Assembly (NCBI GenBank): GCA_937903095.1
Contig: CALCZN010000077.1
Coordinates: 1-14,960, forward strand
Reading direction: 5' to 3'
From: Zeimonas sp937903095
Lineage (GTDB): Bacteria; Pseudomonadota; Gammaproteobacteria; Burkholderiales; Burkholderiaceae_E
Length of the DNA: 14,960 bases
Both the position numbers and the translations under genes were made by a program. Numbering within the stretch: the first letter of the stretch is position 1; each line of letters starts with the position of its first letter. Positions 1 to 6,501 of this stretch are shown here, piece after piece. The notes under the pieces are model-generated. The model was not told where the DNA came from. It did not search any database and saw only the letters and a list, made by a program, of their open reading frames with translations.

Positions 1-36
1 TCTCATCCGTACGCTCCGTCTCCCGTTCTTCGTTCT

Positions 37-528
37 TCACCCGCCGCCCCGGGCCCATTGCCCTGCGCCGAGCGCCCCCCTCAACTGCCGGACCAGCACC
101 GTCTTGCAATCGTCCGGCACGTACCGGCCGATCGCGATCGTCTCTGCGCCGGCGACGAGCCGGATCGGTTCGCGCGCCTTCGCGTCGTACTCGACGCGCA
201 CCGGGCGCCCGCCGTGCTCGAAGCGGTCGACGCGCGAGCCGTGGCCGCACTCGACCACCAGCCCGTCGCTCGTCGCCTCGATCCGCTCATAGTCGGCCGC
301 GTGGCGCGCGTAGACCATGAAGGCCGCGGCCACCGCGATCGCCTCTGCGATGGCGAACGGAATCACGATCCAGGCCCCGCCTGCGGCGCAGACCGCAGCG
401 ATCGCCAGTGCGGCGAGCGAGACGGTGGAGAACCACGCAGCGAGTTGCCAGGGGCGCAATGCGCAGTTGCGCCTGAGCAACCATTGGTGTCGACCGGAGT
501 CGACGATATACGACCAGCGGTAACCCAT
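37..528 (-). CDS. DUF2244 family integral membrane protein
   Basis: A 163-residue protein of the DUF2244 family; its biochemical role is unknown. A short polar N-terminus is followed by two adjacent hydrophobic segments (about residues 27-49 and 53-74) that form a membrane hairpin, then a mostly beta-type soluble domain of about 85 residues. The start is supported by AAGGAAA placed about 7 bases before the ATG. The stop lies close to the window edge. In Burkholderiales, as I recall, this family sits directly beside the cytochrome c oxidase genes (coxB and onward), so this gene is probably the first of a leftward cytochrome oxidase cluster outside the window; that is inference. A candidate sigma70 promoter lies just upstream. 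The family assignment is fairly secure from the overall pattern and the neighbours; the function is not. Confidence 0.8.
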   Translation of the reverse strand: MGYRWSYIVDSGRHQWLLRRNCALRPWQLAAWFSTVSLAALAIAAVCAAGGAWIVIPFAIAEAIAVAAAFMVYARHAADYERIEATSDGLVVECGHGSRVDRFEHGGRPVRVEYDAKAREPIRLVAGAETIAIGRYVPDDCKTVLVRQLRGALGAGQWARGGG

Positions 529-573
529 GCGCCGTTTCCTTAATCAGGATCATGGCGCCCCTTGGCGGCCCGC

Positions 574-602
574 ATTATAGGAGTCGGCCCGCAGGCCGGC
601 AA
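574..602 (-). promoter_or_regulatory. sigma70-type promoter for the DUF2244 gene
   Basis: Read on the minus strand, TTGCCG (602-597) and a perfect TATAAT (579-574) are separated by 17 bases. Transcription would start near 567, giving an untranslated leader of roughly 40 bases before the ATG at 528. The -35 box begins 1 base after the stop codon of the upstream methyltransferase gene. This is the best promoter match in the window and suggests that the DUF2244 gene, and anything after it, is transcribed independently of the methyltransferase. A short GGCC-rich inverted repeat falls in the spacer. Confidence 0.6.
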
Positions 603-603
603 A

Positions 604-1500
604 TCATCCTGCTTCGGCATCGCGACGGCGCGGCTGGAATTCGATCGACGCCAGGCCGTCGCTGCGGCGTTTGCGCTGCGGACACCAGGCGTGGCCGAAG
701 ACGATCTCGACCGTGCAGCGGATCAGGCCGTCGCCGTCGCGCAACGACTCGATGGCGCGCAGCCATTCGTCGCGCGAGCGGCGCCCGAGCAGGCCGCGGA
801 AACGGCCGCGCAACGCGTTTCCGCCGAGCGCGCGCACGTCGTCGAGCAGGGCCTGCGGCGTCTTCCACGACAGCGTCAGGCGCTGCATGTCCATCACCGG
901 CTCGGAGAAGCCCGCTTCCATCAGCACGTCGCCGATGTCGTGCATGTCGTGGAAGGACATCGTGCGCGCGCCGAGCGCGCGCAGTTCGGCGAAGGTGTCC
1001 ACGCCGAAGAAAGAGAAATCGAGCAGCGCGCCGGGCCGCATCACGCGATACCACTCGTCGATCGCGCTCTGCGGCGATTCGAACCAGTGCAGCGCGAGAT
1101 TCGACCAGACGAGATCGGCGCTGCCGTTCTTCAGCGGCAGCGCATGCGCGTCGCCGGCGACCAGCGCGGCGATCGGGTCGGCGTCCGCACGCAGCATGCG
1201 CGCGAAGAATCCGCGCGACGGTGCCGCGAGCGACTCGCGGGCGCGCCGAATGGCGCCGAGCGAGGCATCGACGCCGACGAGCGCGGCCTCGGGATACTGG
1301 CGCTTCAGCGCGAGCAGGCCCTCGCCGCGGCCGCAGCCGACGTCGACGATGCGCTTCGGTGCGAGCCGCACCAGCGGCAGGCGCTCGAGCATTCTCGATT
1401 CGACTTCGCGCAACAGGAAATCGGCGCGCGGCGCCTGCCGCGCGCGGCGCGAGAACTGTCGTCGTACCGCCGCAGGGTCTATGTCGGGTGGGCTAAGCAT
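604..1500 (-). CDS. BioC-like SAM-dependent methyltransferase
   Basis: A 298-residue class I SAM-dependent methyltransferase resembling BioC, the malonyl-ACP O-methyltransferase that starts pimelate synthesis for biotin. The SAM-binding motif I (VDVGCGRGEG) lies at residues 52-61, with an acidic residue closing strand 2 in VGVDAS (about 78), then a GDAHALPL segment and a post-II SNLALHW segment typical of Methyltransf_11 and BioC proteins. The N-terminus (DPAAVRRQFSRRA followed by DFLLREVESRM) matches the start of the betaproteobacterial family, which supports the ATG used. It is divergent from comF, a recurring arrangement in Burkholderiales as I recall it. No bio genes are in the window, so true BioC activity rather than another small-molecule methylation is not proven. 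The C-terminal 50 residues are Arg-rich and less conserved in appearance. Confidence 0.8.
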   Translation of the reverse strand: MLSPPDIDPAAVRRQFSRRARQAPRADFLLREVESRMLERLPLVRLAPKRIVDVGCGRGEGLLALKRQYPEAALVGVDASLGAIRRARESLAAPSRGFFARMLRADADPIAALVAGDAHALPLKNGSADLVWSNLALHWFESPQSAIDEWYRVMRPGALLDFSFFGVDTFAELRALGARTMSFHDMHDIGDVLMEAGFSEPVMDMQRLTLSWKTPQALLDDVRALGGNALRGRFRGLLGRRSRDEWLRAIESLRDGDGLIRCTVEIVFGHAWCPQRKRRSDGLASIEFQPRRRDAEAG

Positions 1501-1507
1501 CGAACCC

Positions 1508-1513
1508 AGTATA
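1508..1513 (-). promoter_or_regulatory. possible -10 box of the methyltransferase gene
   Basis: The minus strand reads TATACT at 1513-1508, only 8 bases before the ATG at 1500-1498. If it is used, the transcript would start at or almost at the start codon, giving a leaderless or near-leaderless mRNA. No good -35 box sits at 16-18 bases; a TTGAAC at 1531-1526 is too close. The comF/methyltransferase gap (1501-1565) contains no other clear signal. Confidence 0.25.
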
Positions 1514-1565
1514 GGCGGCGGTCGGGTTCAATGCGCACATTCCGGCTTCGACGCAAGGCTCTTCG

Positions 1566-2297
1566 GTGCGCGGATTGCACGTCGTCTCCCGCCGCGTTGC
1601 GGCGCTCGCCGATGCCTGCCTGCCGGCGAGCTGCATCGTCTGCGGCAGCGACGAGCCCACCGGCCTGTGCGCCGCCTGCGAAGACGACCTGCCGGGCTCG
1701 CGCGCGCCTCGCTGCATCCGCTGCGGGATTCCGGTCGCCGCGCATCCCGAATGCGGCGACTGCCTCGCGGCGCCGCCGCCCTGCGCGCGCACGGTCGTGC
1801 TGGCCGATTATGCCGCGCCCCTGGACCGCGTCGTGCACGCGCTGAAGTTCGGCCGCGATGCGTCGATCGCGCGACCGCTGGGTCGCCGCCTCGCCTGCCG
1901 CGCCGACGAAGCGCTCGATTCGCTGCCCGCGGGTTTGCGGTCTTGCGTCGTCGTCACCGCGGTTCCGCTCGCGGCGCGACGCCTGGCCGCGCGCGGCTTC
2001 AATCAGTCGCTCGAGATCGCCCGCGCTTTCGCGCGCAGCCGCGCGCTTGCGCTGGAGCACCGGCTGCTCGCGCGGCGGCGCGAGAGCGCACCCGCCTCCA
2101 CGCTGCATGCGCACGAACGGCGCGCGGCGCTGCGCGGTGCCTTCGACGCGCCGATACGGCTCGACGGCCGCGCCGTGGTCGTCGTCGACGACGTGATGAC
2201 GACCGGTGCGACACTCGAGGCCGCCGCCGAGGCGCTGCTGCGCGCAGGCGCGGCATCCGTGATCAACTGCGTCGTCGCCCGCACACCCGATCGATGA
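1566..2297 (+). CDS. comF: ComF family phosphoribosyltransferase-like protein
   Basis: A 243-residue ComF/GntX-type protein, linked in other bacteria to uptake or use of external DNA; its exact reaction is not settled. Two N-terminal zinc-ribbon pairs are visible (Cys23/26 with Cys35/38, and Cys50/53 with Cys63/66). The phosphoribosyltransferase domain follows, with the conserved ARGFNQS segment at about residues 142-148 and the PRPP-binding loop VVVVDDVMTTGAT at about 204-216. The start is a GTG with AAGG 8 bases upstream; no ATG precedes the zinc fingers in this frame. The stop overlaps the trmL start (ATGA), so the two genes are almost certainly cotranscribed and translationally coupled. 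The length is typical of the family. Confidence 0.92.
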   Translation: MRGLHVVSRRVAALADACLPASCIVCGSDEPTGLCAACEDDLPGSRAPRCIRCGIPVAAHPECGDCLAAPPPCARTVVLADYAAPLDRVVHALKFGRDASIARPLGRRLACRADEALDSLPAGLRSCVVVTAVPLAARRLAARGFNQSLEIARAFARSRALALEHRLLARRRESAPASTLHAHERRAALRGAFDAPIRLDGRAVVVVDDVMTTGATLEAAAEALLRAGAASVINCVVARTPDR

Positions 2298-2758
2298 TCC
2301 ACGTCGTCCTCGTCCATCCCGAGATCGCGCCGAACACCGGCAACGTGATCCGCCTGTGCGCGAACACCGGCGCCCGGCTGCACCTGGTCGAGCCGCTCGG
2401 ATTCGCGCTCGATGCGGCGAAGCTGCGCCGCGCGGGCCTCGATTACCGCGAACACGCGGCGATGCGCGTGCACCGCTCGTGGACCGACTTCGCCGAACAG
2501 ATGCAGCCGGCGCGGCTGTTCGCGTTCACGACCTCCGGGCGTCGCTCGCCCTACGAGACGCGCTTCGAACGCGGCGACTATCTGGTGTTCGGCAGCGAAT
2601 CGAGCGGGTTGCCGCCGGAGATTCTCGACGGCTTCGCGCCCGAGCACAGGCTGCGGCTGCCGATGCGCCCGGACAACCGCAGCCTGAATCTGTCAAACGC
2701 GGTGGCGGTGGCGGTGTTCGAAGCCTGGCGGCAGTTCGGTTTCGAAGGGGCGCTTTGA
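2294..2758 (+). CDS. trmL: tRNA (cytidine/uridine-2'-O-)-methyltransferase TrmL
   Basis: A 154-residue SPOUT-class enzyme that methylates the 2'-O of the wobble base (C34 or U34) of certain leucine tRNAs; the E. coli protein is 157 residues. The N-terminus starts with the family signature HPEIAPNTGNVIRLCANTG. The C-terminal trefoil-knot SAM site is visible as LVFGSESSGLP, then LPM and RSLNLSNAVAVAVFEAWRQ. The ATG overlaps the comF stop codon by ATGA. No terminator follows it directly; the next 265 bases hold repeats and a transposase relic before the histidine kinase gene. Confidence 0.95.
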   Translation: MIHVVLVHPEIAPNTGNVIRLCANTGARLHLVEPLGFALDAAKLRRAGLDYREHAAMRVHRSWTDFAEQMQPARLFAFTTSGRRSPYETRFERGDYLVFGSESSGLPPEILDGFAPEHRLRLPMRPDNRSLNLSNAVAVAVFEAWRQFGFEGAL

Positions 2759-2807
2759 TGAGGCCTGCGCGGATCGGCCGCGAGACCGCCCCGGTTCCGG
2801 GCGAGCC

Positions 2808-2869
2808 CGAGCGGTCCGTCGCAAGCCCCGAGCGGTCCGTCGCAAGCCCGAGCAGCCTGTCGCGAGCCT
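2808..2869 (+). repeat. 21-bp tandem repeat, two perfect units plus one degenerate
   Basis: The 21-base unit beginning CGAGCGGTCCGTCGC occupies 2808-2828 and is repeated without a mismatch at 2829-2849. A third, degenerate copy overlaps the last base of the second unit and runs from 2849 to 2869 (16 of 21 bases agree). The unit is a multiple of three, so a run of seven residues repeats in any open frame, but no frame here has gene support. The stretch 2759-2906 contains nothing else that I can identify. Confidence 0.85.
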
Positions 2870-2906
2870 GGAAATATCCGCCGCGTCCGATGACGACGCG
2901 CCCGCC

Positions 2907-3023
2907 GACATCTTCGATTACATCGAGCGCTTCTACAATCAGCACAGGCGCCACTCGGTACTCGATTACGTCGGCCCGATGGACACGAGGAAAAAATACA
3001 GCAGGAGCGTTCAGGAGTTTGCG
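2907..3023 (+). mobile_element. IS3-family transposase (OrfB) C-terminal relic
   Basis: One frame encodes about 39 residues that match the extreme C-terminus of IS3-family OrfB transposases: DIFDYIERFYNQHRRHS, then VLDYVGPMD, then RKKYSRSVQEFA. This is the end of the rve/DDE integrase domain (family consensus roughly FDYIE.FYN..RRHS.LGY.SP). The catalytic residues, OrfA, and both terminal inverted repeats are absent, so it is a dead fragment. There is no stop codon at its end; the frame continues directly into the histidine kinase at 3024. It marks the left part of a DNA block inserted between trmL and gpsA. Confidence 0.8.
2934..2939 (+). promoter_or_regulatory. possible -10 box upstream of the histidine kinase
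   Basis: TACAAT at 2934-2939 is a good -10 hexamer inside the transposase relic. The best upstream partner is a poor TTCGAT with 15-base spacing. If used, the leader to the kinase ATG would be about 80 bases. The alternative is readthrough from comF-trmL, since no terminator is visible after trmL. Confidence 0.2.
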
Positions 3024-4340
3024 ATGGATCCAGATGAGCAGATCGAAATCGAGCTCGCCGACCTGGCCCAGCATCTGCGTACGCGGCGTGCGGCGATCCT
3101 CGCTGCCTGGGCCCGCGTAGCCCGGAACGATCCGAACCTCACGACCCCGGCAACGCTCTCACGGACCCAGTTCTACGACCATATCCCCGCCATGCTGGAC
3201 GCGCTCGAGCGCAAATTGCGAGCAACGTACATTCGAGAGTCGCTCGAGGCGCAACAGGAGGAGACGGAGAACGCGGAAGGCCATGGTCTCCAGCGGTGGC
3301 AGCAGGGATACAACGAGCAGGAGGTGATGCGTGAGTGGATTTCTTTGAACGCATGTCTCGCCGATGAACTGACGGCGTACGTAACAGCCCGTCCGGGCCT
3401 CGATCCGGCTGCCTCGTCGGCGGCGTGGCGCCTGTTTTCCGAATTCTCGGTCGCAGGCATGAGCGAGAGCATGGCTCAGTATGTGCGGCTGCAGCGGGCA
3501 CAGGCGGCCGGCCGCGTACGCTCGCTCGAGAATGCGCTGGCTCAGCTCGCCGAACTCGAACAACAACGCGCCGAAGCCTGGCGGGAGGCAACGCATGACC
3601 TGCGCGGCAACCTCGGTGTTGTGCGCAATGTGACAAGCGCGCTGCAGATGACGGCTTCGAGCGAGCCAGCCCTGGAGAAGTGGTTGCGCATGCTCGAAAG
3701 TGGCGTCGCCTCCCTGCATGCCTTGCTGAACGACCTCACGATGCAGGCGCGTCTCGACGCCGGCCACGAAACCCGGGAAGTCAGGCCGTTCGACGCCGGC
3801 AAGCTCCTCACGGACCTGTGCGCCAACGCCGAACTTGCTGCCGCGGGTCGGCAGCTCTTCCTGGAAACCGAAGGACCGAAGAGCCTGGTTGTCGAAGGGG
3901 ATGAGGTGAAAGTCCGGCGTATCGCACAGAATCTGCTGCTCAACGCGCTGCGTTACACCGAGCGCGGCGGCGTAAGAGTGATGTGGCAGGAAGCGACGGA
4001 GGCCCCGAAAAGATGGGTAATGTGCGTTCAGGATACCGGCCCTGGGCTTGGAACGCAGGTCACCGCGCCCCTTTCTGCCGCGCTCGAGGCGGCTACGCGC
4101 GACGCCCAGGCGATCGAAACGGATGCACGGAGGGCTGGTGAATCCTCGGCGAATGCCGTCGCCGCGCCGACCTTGGCATCGCGATCGGTAAACGCCCGAG
4201 AACCTGCTGGCGAAGGCATCGGATTGTCGATTGTCAAGCGGCTTTGCGAATTGCTCGACGCGAGCCTCGAGCTGCAAACGGAGGCGGGCAAGGGCACGAC
4301 GTTTCGCGTCACATTCCCGAGCACATATACGAGGGCCTAG
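3024..4340 (+). CDS. Soluble sensor histidine kinase with RsbRD-like N-terminal domain
   Basis: A 438-residue histidine kinase without membrane segments, so a cytosolic sensor. Residues 10-160 resemble the all-helical RsbRD N-terminal sensor domain (rows of Arg/Trp-rich helices, GLQRWQQGYNEQEV at 88-101). A coiled linker (about 155-188) leads to the H-box HDLRGNL with the phospho-accepting His191. The ATPase core shows the N box with Asn303 and Asn307, G1 DTGPGLG (337-343) and G2 GEGIGLS (396-402). The G1-G2 gap is long (about 52 residues, Ala-rich and polar). The ATG at 3024 is preferred over an in-frame ATG at 2979 because AGGAG lies 7 bases before it and the earlier codons belong to the transposase relic. 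No response regulator is in the window. A sampled 60 bases (3601-3660) has 37 G+C against 51 of 60 in gpsA (4501-4560), which supports acquisition by transfer. Confidence 0.9.
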   Translation: MDPDEQIEIELADLAQHLRTRRAAILAAWARVARNDPNLTTPATLSRTQFYDHIPAMLDALERKLRATYIRESLEAQQEETENAEGHGLQRWQQGYNEQEVMREWISLNACLADELTAYVTARPGLDPAASSAAWRLFSEFSVAGMSESMAQYVRLQRAQAAGRVRSLENALAQLAELEQQRAEAWREATHDLRGNLGVVRNVTSALQMTASSEPALEKWLRMLESGVASLHALLNDLTMQARLDAGHETREVRPFDAGKLLTDLCANAELAAAGRQLFLETEGPKSLVVEGDEVKVRRIAQNLLLNALRYTERGGVRVMWQEATEAPKRWVMCVQDTGPGLGTQVTAPLSAALEAATRDAQAIETDARRAGESSANAVAAPTLASRSVNAREPAGEGIGLSIVKRLCELLDASLELQTEAGKGTTFRVTFPSTYTRA

Positions 4341-4388
4341 TAGTACGCCGACCCGGAGGTGTTGCGATACCTCCGGGTCAGCGTACTA
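4341..4388. terminator. Long palindrome at the kinase/gpsA convergence, probable bidirectional terminator
   Basis: The 20-base arms 4341-4360 (begins TAGTACGCC) and 4369-4388 (ends CAGCGTACTA) are inverted copies with a single difference, around an 8-base loop. On the minus-strand transcript that difference is a G-U pair, so the hairpin is unbroken; on the plus strand it is a C-A mismatch. The left arm starts right after the kinase stop codon, so the plus strand reads TAG-TAG. The right arm ends in the gpsA stop codon. No T-rich tract follows on either strand, so termination would be of the non-canonical, hairpin-only type. Its position between convergent genes makes that the likeliest role. 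Confidence 0.65.
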
Positions 4389-5396
4389 GCCCGATTCCGC
4401 CTTCGGTTCCCGCGACAGCAGCGAGACCACCGCCTCGCGCGGCCCCAGCGCGCCGTGCAATACGGCGTTCACCGCTTCGACGATCGGCATGGCGACGCCG
4501 CGCGCGGCGGCGAGCGCATCGGCCGCCGCCGCGCAGGCGACGCCCTCGGCAACGTGCCCGAGCCGCGCGACGATCGCTGGCAGCGGCTCGCCCGAAGCCA
4601 GCGCGAGCCCGACGCGCCGGTTGCGCGAGAGATCGCCGGTGCAGGTGAGGACGAGATCGCCCAGCCCGGTGAGTCCCATGAACGTCTCGGGACGCGCGCC
4701 GAGCGCCGCGCCCAGCCGCGCGATCTCGGCCAGCCCGCGCGTGATCAGCGCCGCCCGCGCGTTCTGGCCGAGCGCGAGGCCGTCGGAGATGCCGGCGGCG
4801 ATCGCCATCACGTTCTTCAGCGCGCCGCCCAGCTCGACGCCGACGACGTCGTCGCTTCGGTAGATGCGGGCAGCGCCGTGATGAAAAGCCTGCACGGCCG
4901 CGGCCTGCAGCGAAGCATCGCGCGAGGCGACGGTCAGCGCCACCGGCAGGCCGGCCGCCACCTCCTGCGCGAAACTGGGTCCGGAGAGCACGCCGCCCGG
5001 CACCGATCGCAGCGTCTGCGCCGCCACCGCGTGGGGCAGCAGCCCGCTGTCGGCCTCGAGCCCCTTGCACAGCCACACCGCCCCGGCACAGCCGGCGCCG
5101 GACAGCCGCCCATCGAGCGCAGCGAGCGTCGGACGCAGTCCGGCAACCGACGTGGCGATCACGGCGAGCGACGGGTCGGCCTCGCCCAGCCAGCGGCAGG
5201 CGGCGTCGAGATCGGCTTCGGCGCCGATGCGCTCGTCGAGCGCAAAACCCGGCAGGTAGCGCTCGTTGCGCCGCTCGCGACGGATCGCCTGCACGAGCGA
5301 CGGCTCGCGGGCCCACAGCAGCACCTCGTGCGACGAAGCCGCGTGGCAGGCGAGCGCCGTTCCCCAGGCGCCGGCGCCGAAGATCGCGACGCGCAC
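4386..5396 (-). CDS. gpsA: NAD(P)-dependent glycerol-3-phosphate dehydrogenase
   Basis: A 336-residue GpsA, which reduces dihydroxyacetone phosphate to sn-glycerol 3-phosphate, the backbone precursor of phospholipids, in the cytoplasm. The N-terminal Rossmann motif VAIFGAGAWGTALA sits at residues 3-16. The conserved Lys111 (LCKGLE) and the catalytic Lys194 in GGALKNVMAIAAG are present, with LTGLGDLVLTCT at 242-253 and SRNRRVG at 257-263 for substrate and phosphate binding. The start is a GTG, chosen because the Rossmann strand begins immediately after it and because it follows the upstream SH3 gene's stop by one base (TAG-G-GTG), implying translational coupling. It is the last gene of the rhodanese-grxC-secB-SH3-gpsA operon. 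Its TAG stop lies in the palindrome at the end of the gene. Confidence 0.95.
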   Translation of the reverse strand: MRVAIFGAGAWGTALACHAASSHEVLLWAREPSLVQAIRRERRNERYLPGFALDERIGAEADLDAACRWLGEADPSLAVIATSVAGLRPTLAALDGRLSGAGCAGAVWLCKGLEADSGLLPHAVAAQTLRSVPGGVLSGPSFAQEVAAGLPVALTVASRDASLQAAAVQAFHHGAARIYRSDDVVGVELGGALKNVMAIAAGISDGLALGQNARAALITRGLAEIARLGAALGARPETFMGLTGLGDLVLTCTGDLSRNRRVGLALASGEPLPAIVARLGHVAEGVACAAAADALAAARGVAMPIVEAVNAVLHGALGPREAVVSLLSREPKAESG

Positions 5397-5397
5397 C

Positions 5398-5916
5398 CTA
5401 CCGCCCCCAGACCTCGATCGCCTCGACGTAGCCCGCCGCAGCGCCCGGATACCGCACGTGCAGCCAGCCCGCCGGCGCCTCGTCGTCGACGACCTCGAGC
5501 AGCACGCCGCGCTCGACCTGCAGCAGCAGCTCCGCGTTGCGCTGCGGCACGCGCCGCACCGCGGCAAGAGTGCTCGCGATGACGTGACGCGCGGCGCCCA
5601 GCTCGCCGCGCTCGATCCACAGGACGTCGCCCGAGAGATCGCGCACCTTCACCCAGCCGGCCACCGACGAGACCAGCTCGAGCGGAGTGCCGCGCGGCAC
5701 GAGGAACAGCCTGCGCGCATGCTCGGAGGGGCCGTCGTACAGCACGCCGGCGGCGCTGGTCACCTCGCGGAACTCGGCGGCCCGCGCCCACTGCGGAAAG
5801 ACCGCCTGCGCGAGGACGATCGCGACGAAGGCCGCGAGCCCGACGACGATCGGGCTGCGCCGCCGACGACCGCCGGCTCGCCCCGGCGCAGCCTGCCGAC
5901 GCGCGCTCATCGGCAT
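5398..5916 (-). CDS. Exported protein with two bacterial SH3-like domains
   Basis: A 172-residue protein with no assigned enzyme activity. A long basic n-region (Arg-rich to residue 20) precedes a hydrophobic stretch (about 21-40) and an ARA-AEF junction near residue 47 that looks like a signal-peptidase site, so it is probably periplasmic, or anchored if uncleaved. Two SH3b-type beta modules follow, at about 48-105 (VLYDGPSEHARRLFLV ... GWVKVRD ... LWIE) and 113-170 (VRRVPQRNAELL ... GWLHVRY ... GYVEAIEVWG). Such domains often bind cell-wall peptides. The ATG at 5916 abuts the secB stop codon; an in-frame ATG six bases later is also possible. Its place directly after the export chaperone secB is a recurring betaproteobacterial order as I recall it. 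Confidence 0.82.
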   Translation of the reverse strand: MPMSARRQAAPGRAGGRRRRSPIVVGLAAFVAIVLAQAVFPQWARAAEFREVTSAAGVLYDGPSEHARRLFLVPRGTPLELVSSVAGWVKVRDLSGDVLWIERGELGAARHVIASTLAAVRRVPQRNAELLLQVERGVLLEVVDDEAPAGWLHVRYPGAAAGYVEAIEVWGR

Positions 5917-6423
5917 TCAGTGGGCGGAGCCGCCCGATCCGTTGTCCGTGCCGGCGCTACCCGCCCCCTGCGCGGCCTTCGCCTGGTCGGCCTGCAGCTG
6001 CTGCAGCCGCTGCTGGTACAGGCCTTCGAAGTTGATCTCGGCGAGGTGAATCGGCGGAAAACCCGTGCGCTGCACGGTGTCGGCGACGTTCGAGCGCAGG
6101 TACGGATAGACGATGTTCGGGCAGACGACGTTCACCAGCAGCGGCATCTGCTCGTCGGGCACGTTGCGGATCTCGAAGATGCCGCCCTGCTTGGCCTCGA
6201 CCAGGAACGCGATCTTGTCGCCGACCTTCGTCGTGATCGTGATCGTGACCGTCGATTCGTAGATGCCGTCGGCGATCTGGTCGCTGCCGACGTCCATCTG
6301 GATCTCGACGCTCGGCTGCTGCGTCTCGAGAAAGATGCGCGGCGCGTGCGGGATCTCCACCGAGAGATCCTTCAGATAGACGCGCTGGATGGCGAAGGCG
6401 GGGGCTTGCGCCGTATCGGTCAT
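5917..6423 (-). CDS. secB: Protein-export chaperone SecB
   Basis: A 168-residue SecB, a tetrameric cytosolic chaperone that holds preproteins unfolded and hands them to SecA at the Sec translocon. Family signatures are in order: QRVYLKDLS (13-21), EAKQGGIFEI (76-85), CPNIVYPYLRSNV (101-113) and GFPPIHLAEINFEGLY (121-136). The last 25 residues are a Gly/Ser/Ala/Gln-rich disordered tail, slightly longer than in E. coli (155 residues). The ATG is supported by GAAGGA about 7 bases upstream. It lies downstream of grxC across a 78-base gap that holds two hairpins, and directly abuts the next gene. Confidence 0.97.
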   Translation of the reverse strand: MTDTAQAPAFAIQRVYLKDLSVEIPHAPRIFLETQQPSVEIQMDVGSDQIADGIYESTVTITITTKVGDKIAFLVEAKQGGIFEIRNVPDEQMPLLVNVVCPNIVYPYLRSNVADTVQRTGFPPIHLAEINFEGLYQQRLQQLQADQAKAAQGAGSAGTDNGSGGSAH

Positions 6424-6439
6424 GAGTGGTCCTTCGAGG

Positions 6440-6481
6440 GCCGGCGCAGTCGCCGGCGGGGTGGAAAACCGCGAAGCGCGG
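6440..6481 (-). promoter_or_regulatory. Two small hairpins in the grxC-secB leader, possible attenuator
   Basis: Read on the minus strand, a 5-bp stem CCGCG-CTT-CGCGG (6481-6469) is followed by TTTT (6468-6465), which resembles a weak intrinsic terminator. A second perfect 7-bp hairpin GCCGGCG-ACTG-CGCCGGC (6457-6440) follows, just upstream of the secB ribosome-binding site. Together they could reduce secB transcription relative to grxC or shape access to the secB start. The first stem is short, so the effect may be slight; in DNA this GC-rich some hairpins arise by chance. Confidence 0.35.
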
Positions 6482-6501
6482 CGCTCGCCGCGGTCGGCGC
6501 T

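Noticed and set aside
671..2758. Plus-strand frame of 695 codons ending at the trmL stop
   Set aside because: Only its last 154 codons (trmL) are real. The rest passes opposite the methyltransferase gene and out of frame through comF.
2758..3120. Plus-strand frame from the ATG overlapping the trmL stop, with a repeated PERSVAS heptad
   Set aside because: The heptad merely reflects the 21-bp DNA repeat. Further on, the frame is a shifted reading of the transposase relic and the kinase N-terminus.
2759..4340. A complete two-component system or defence island
   Set aside because: Only a kinase is present. No response regulator, nuclease, toxin or integrase is encoded in the islet.
4341..4388. 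The long palindrome as a terminal inverted repeat of an insertion sequence
   Set aside because: IS ends lie at opposite ends of an element, whereas these arms are 8 bases apart. No similar sequence is seen near the left border at about 2760-2910.
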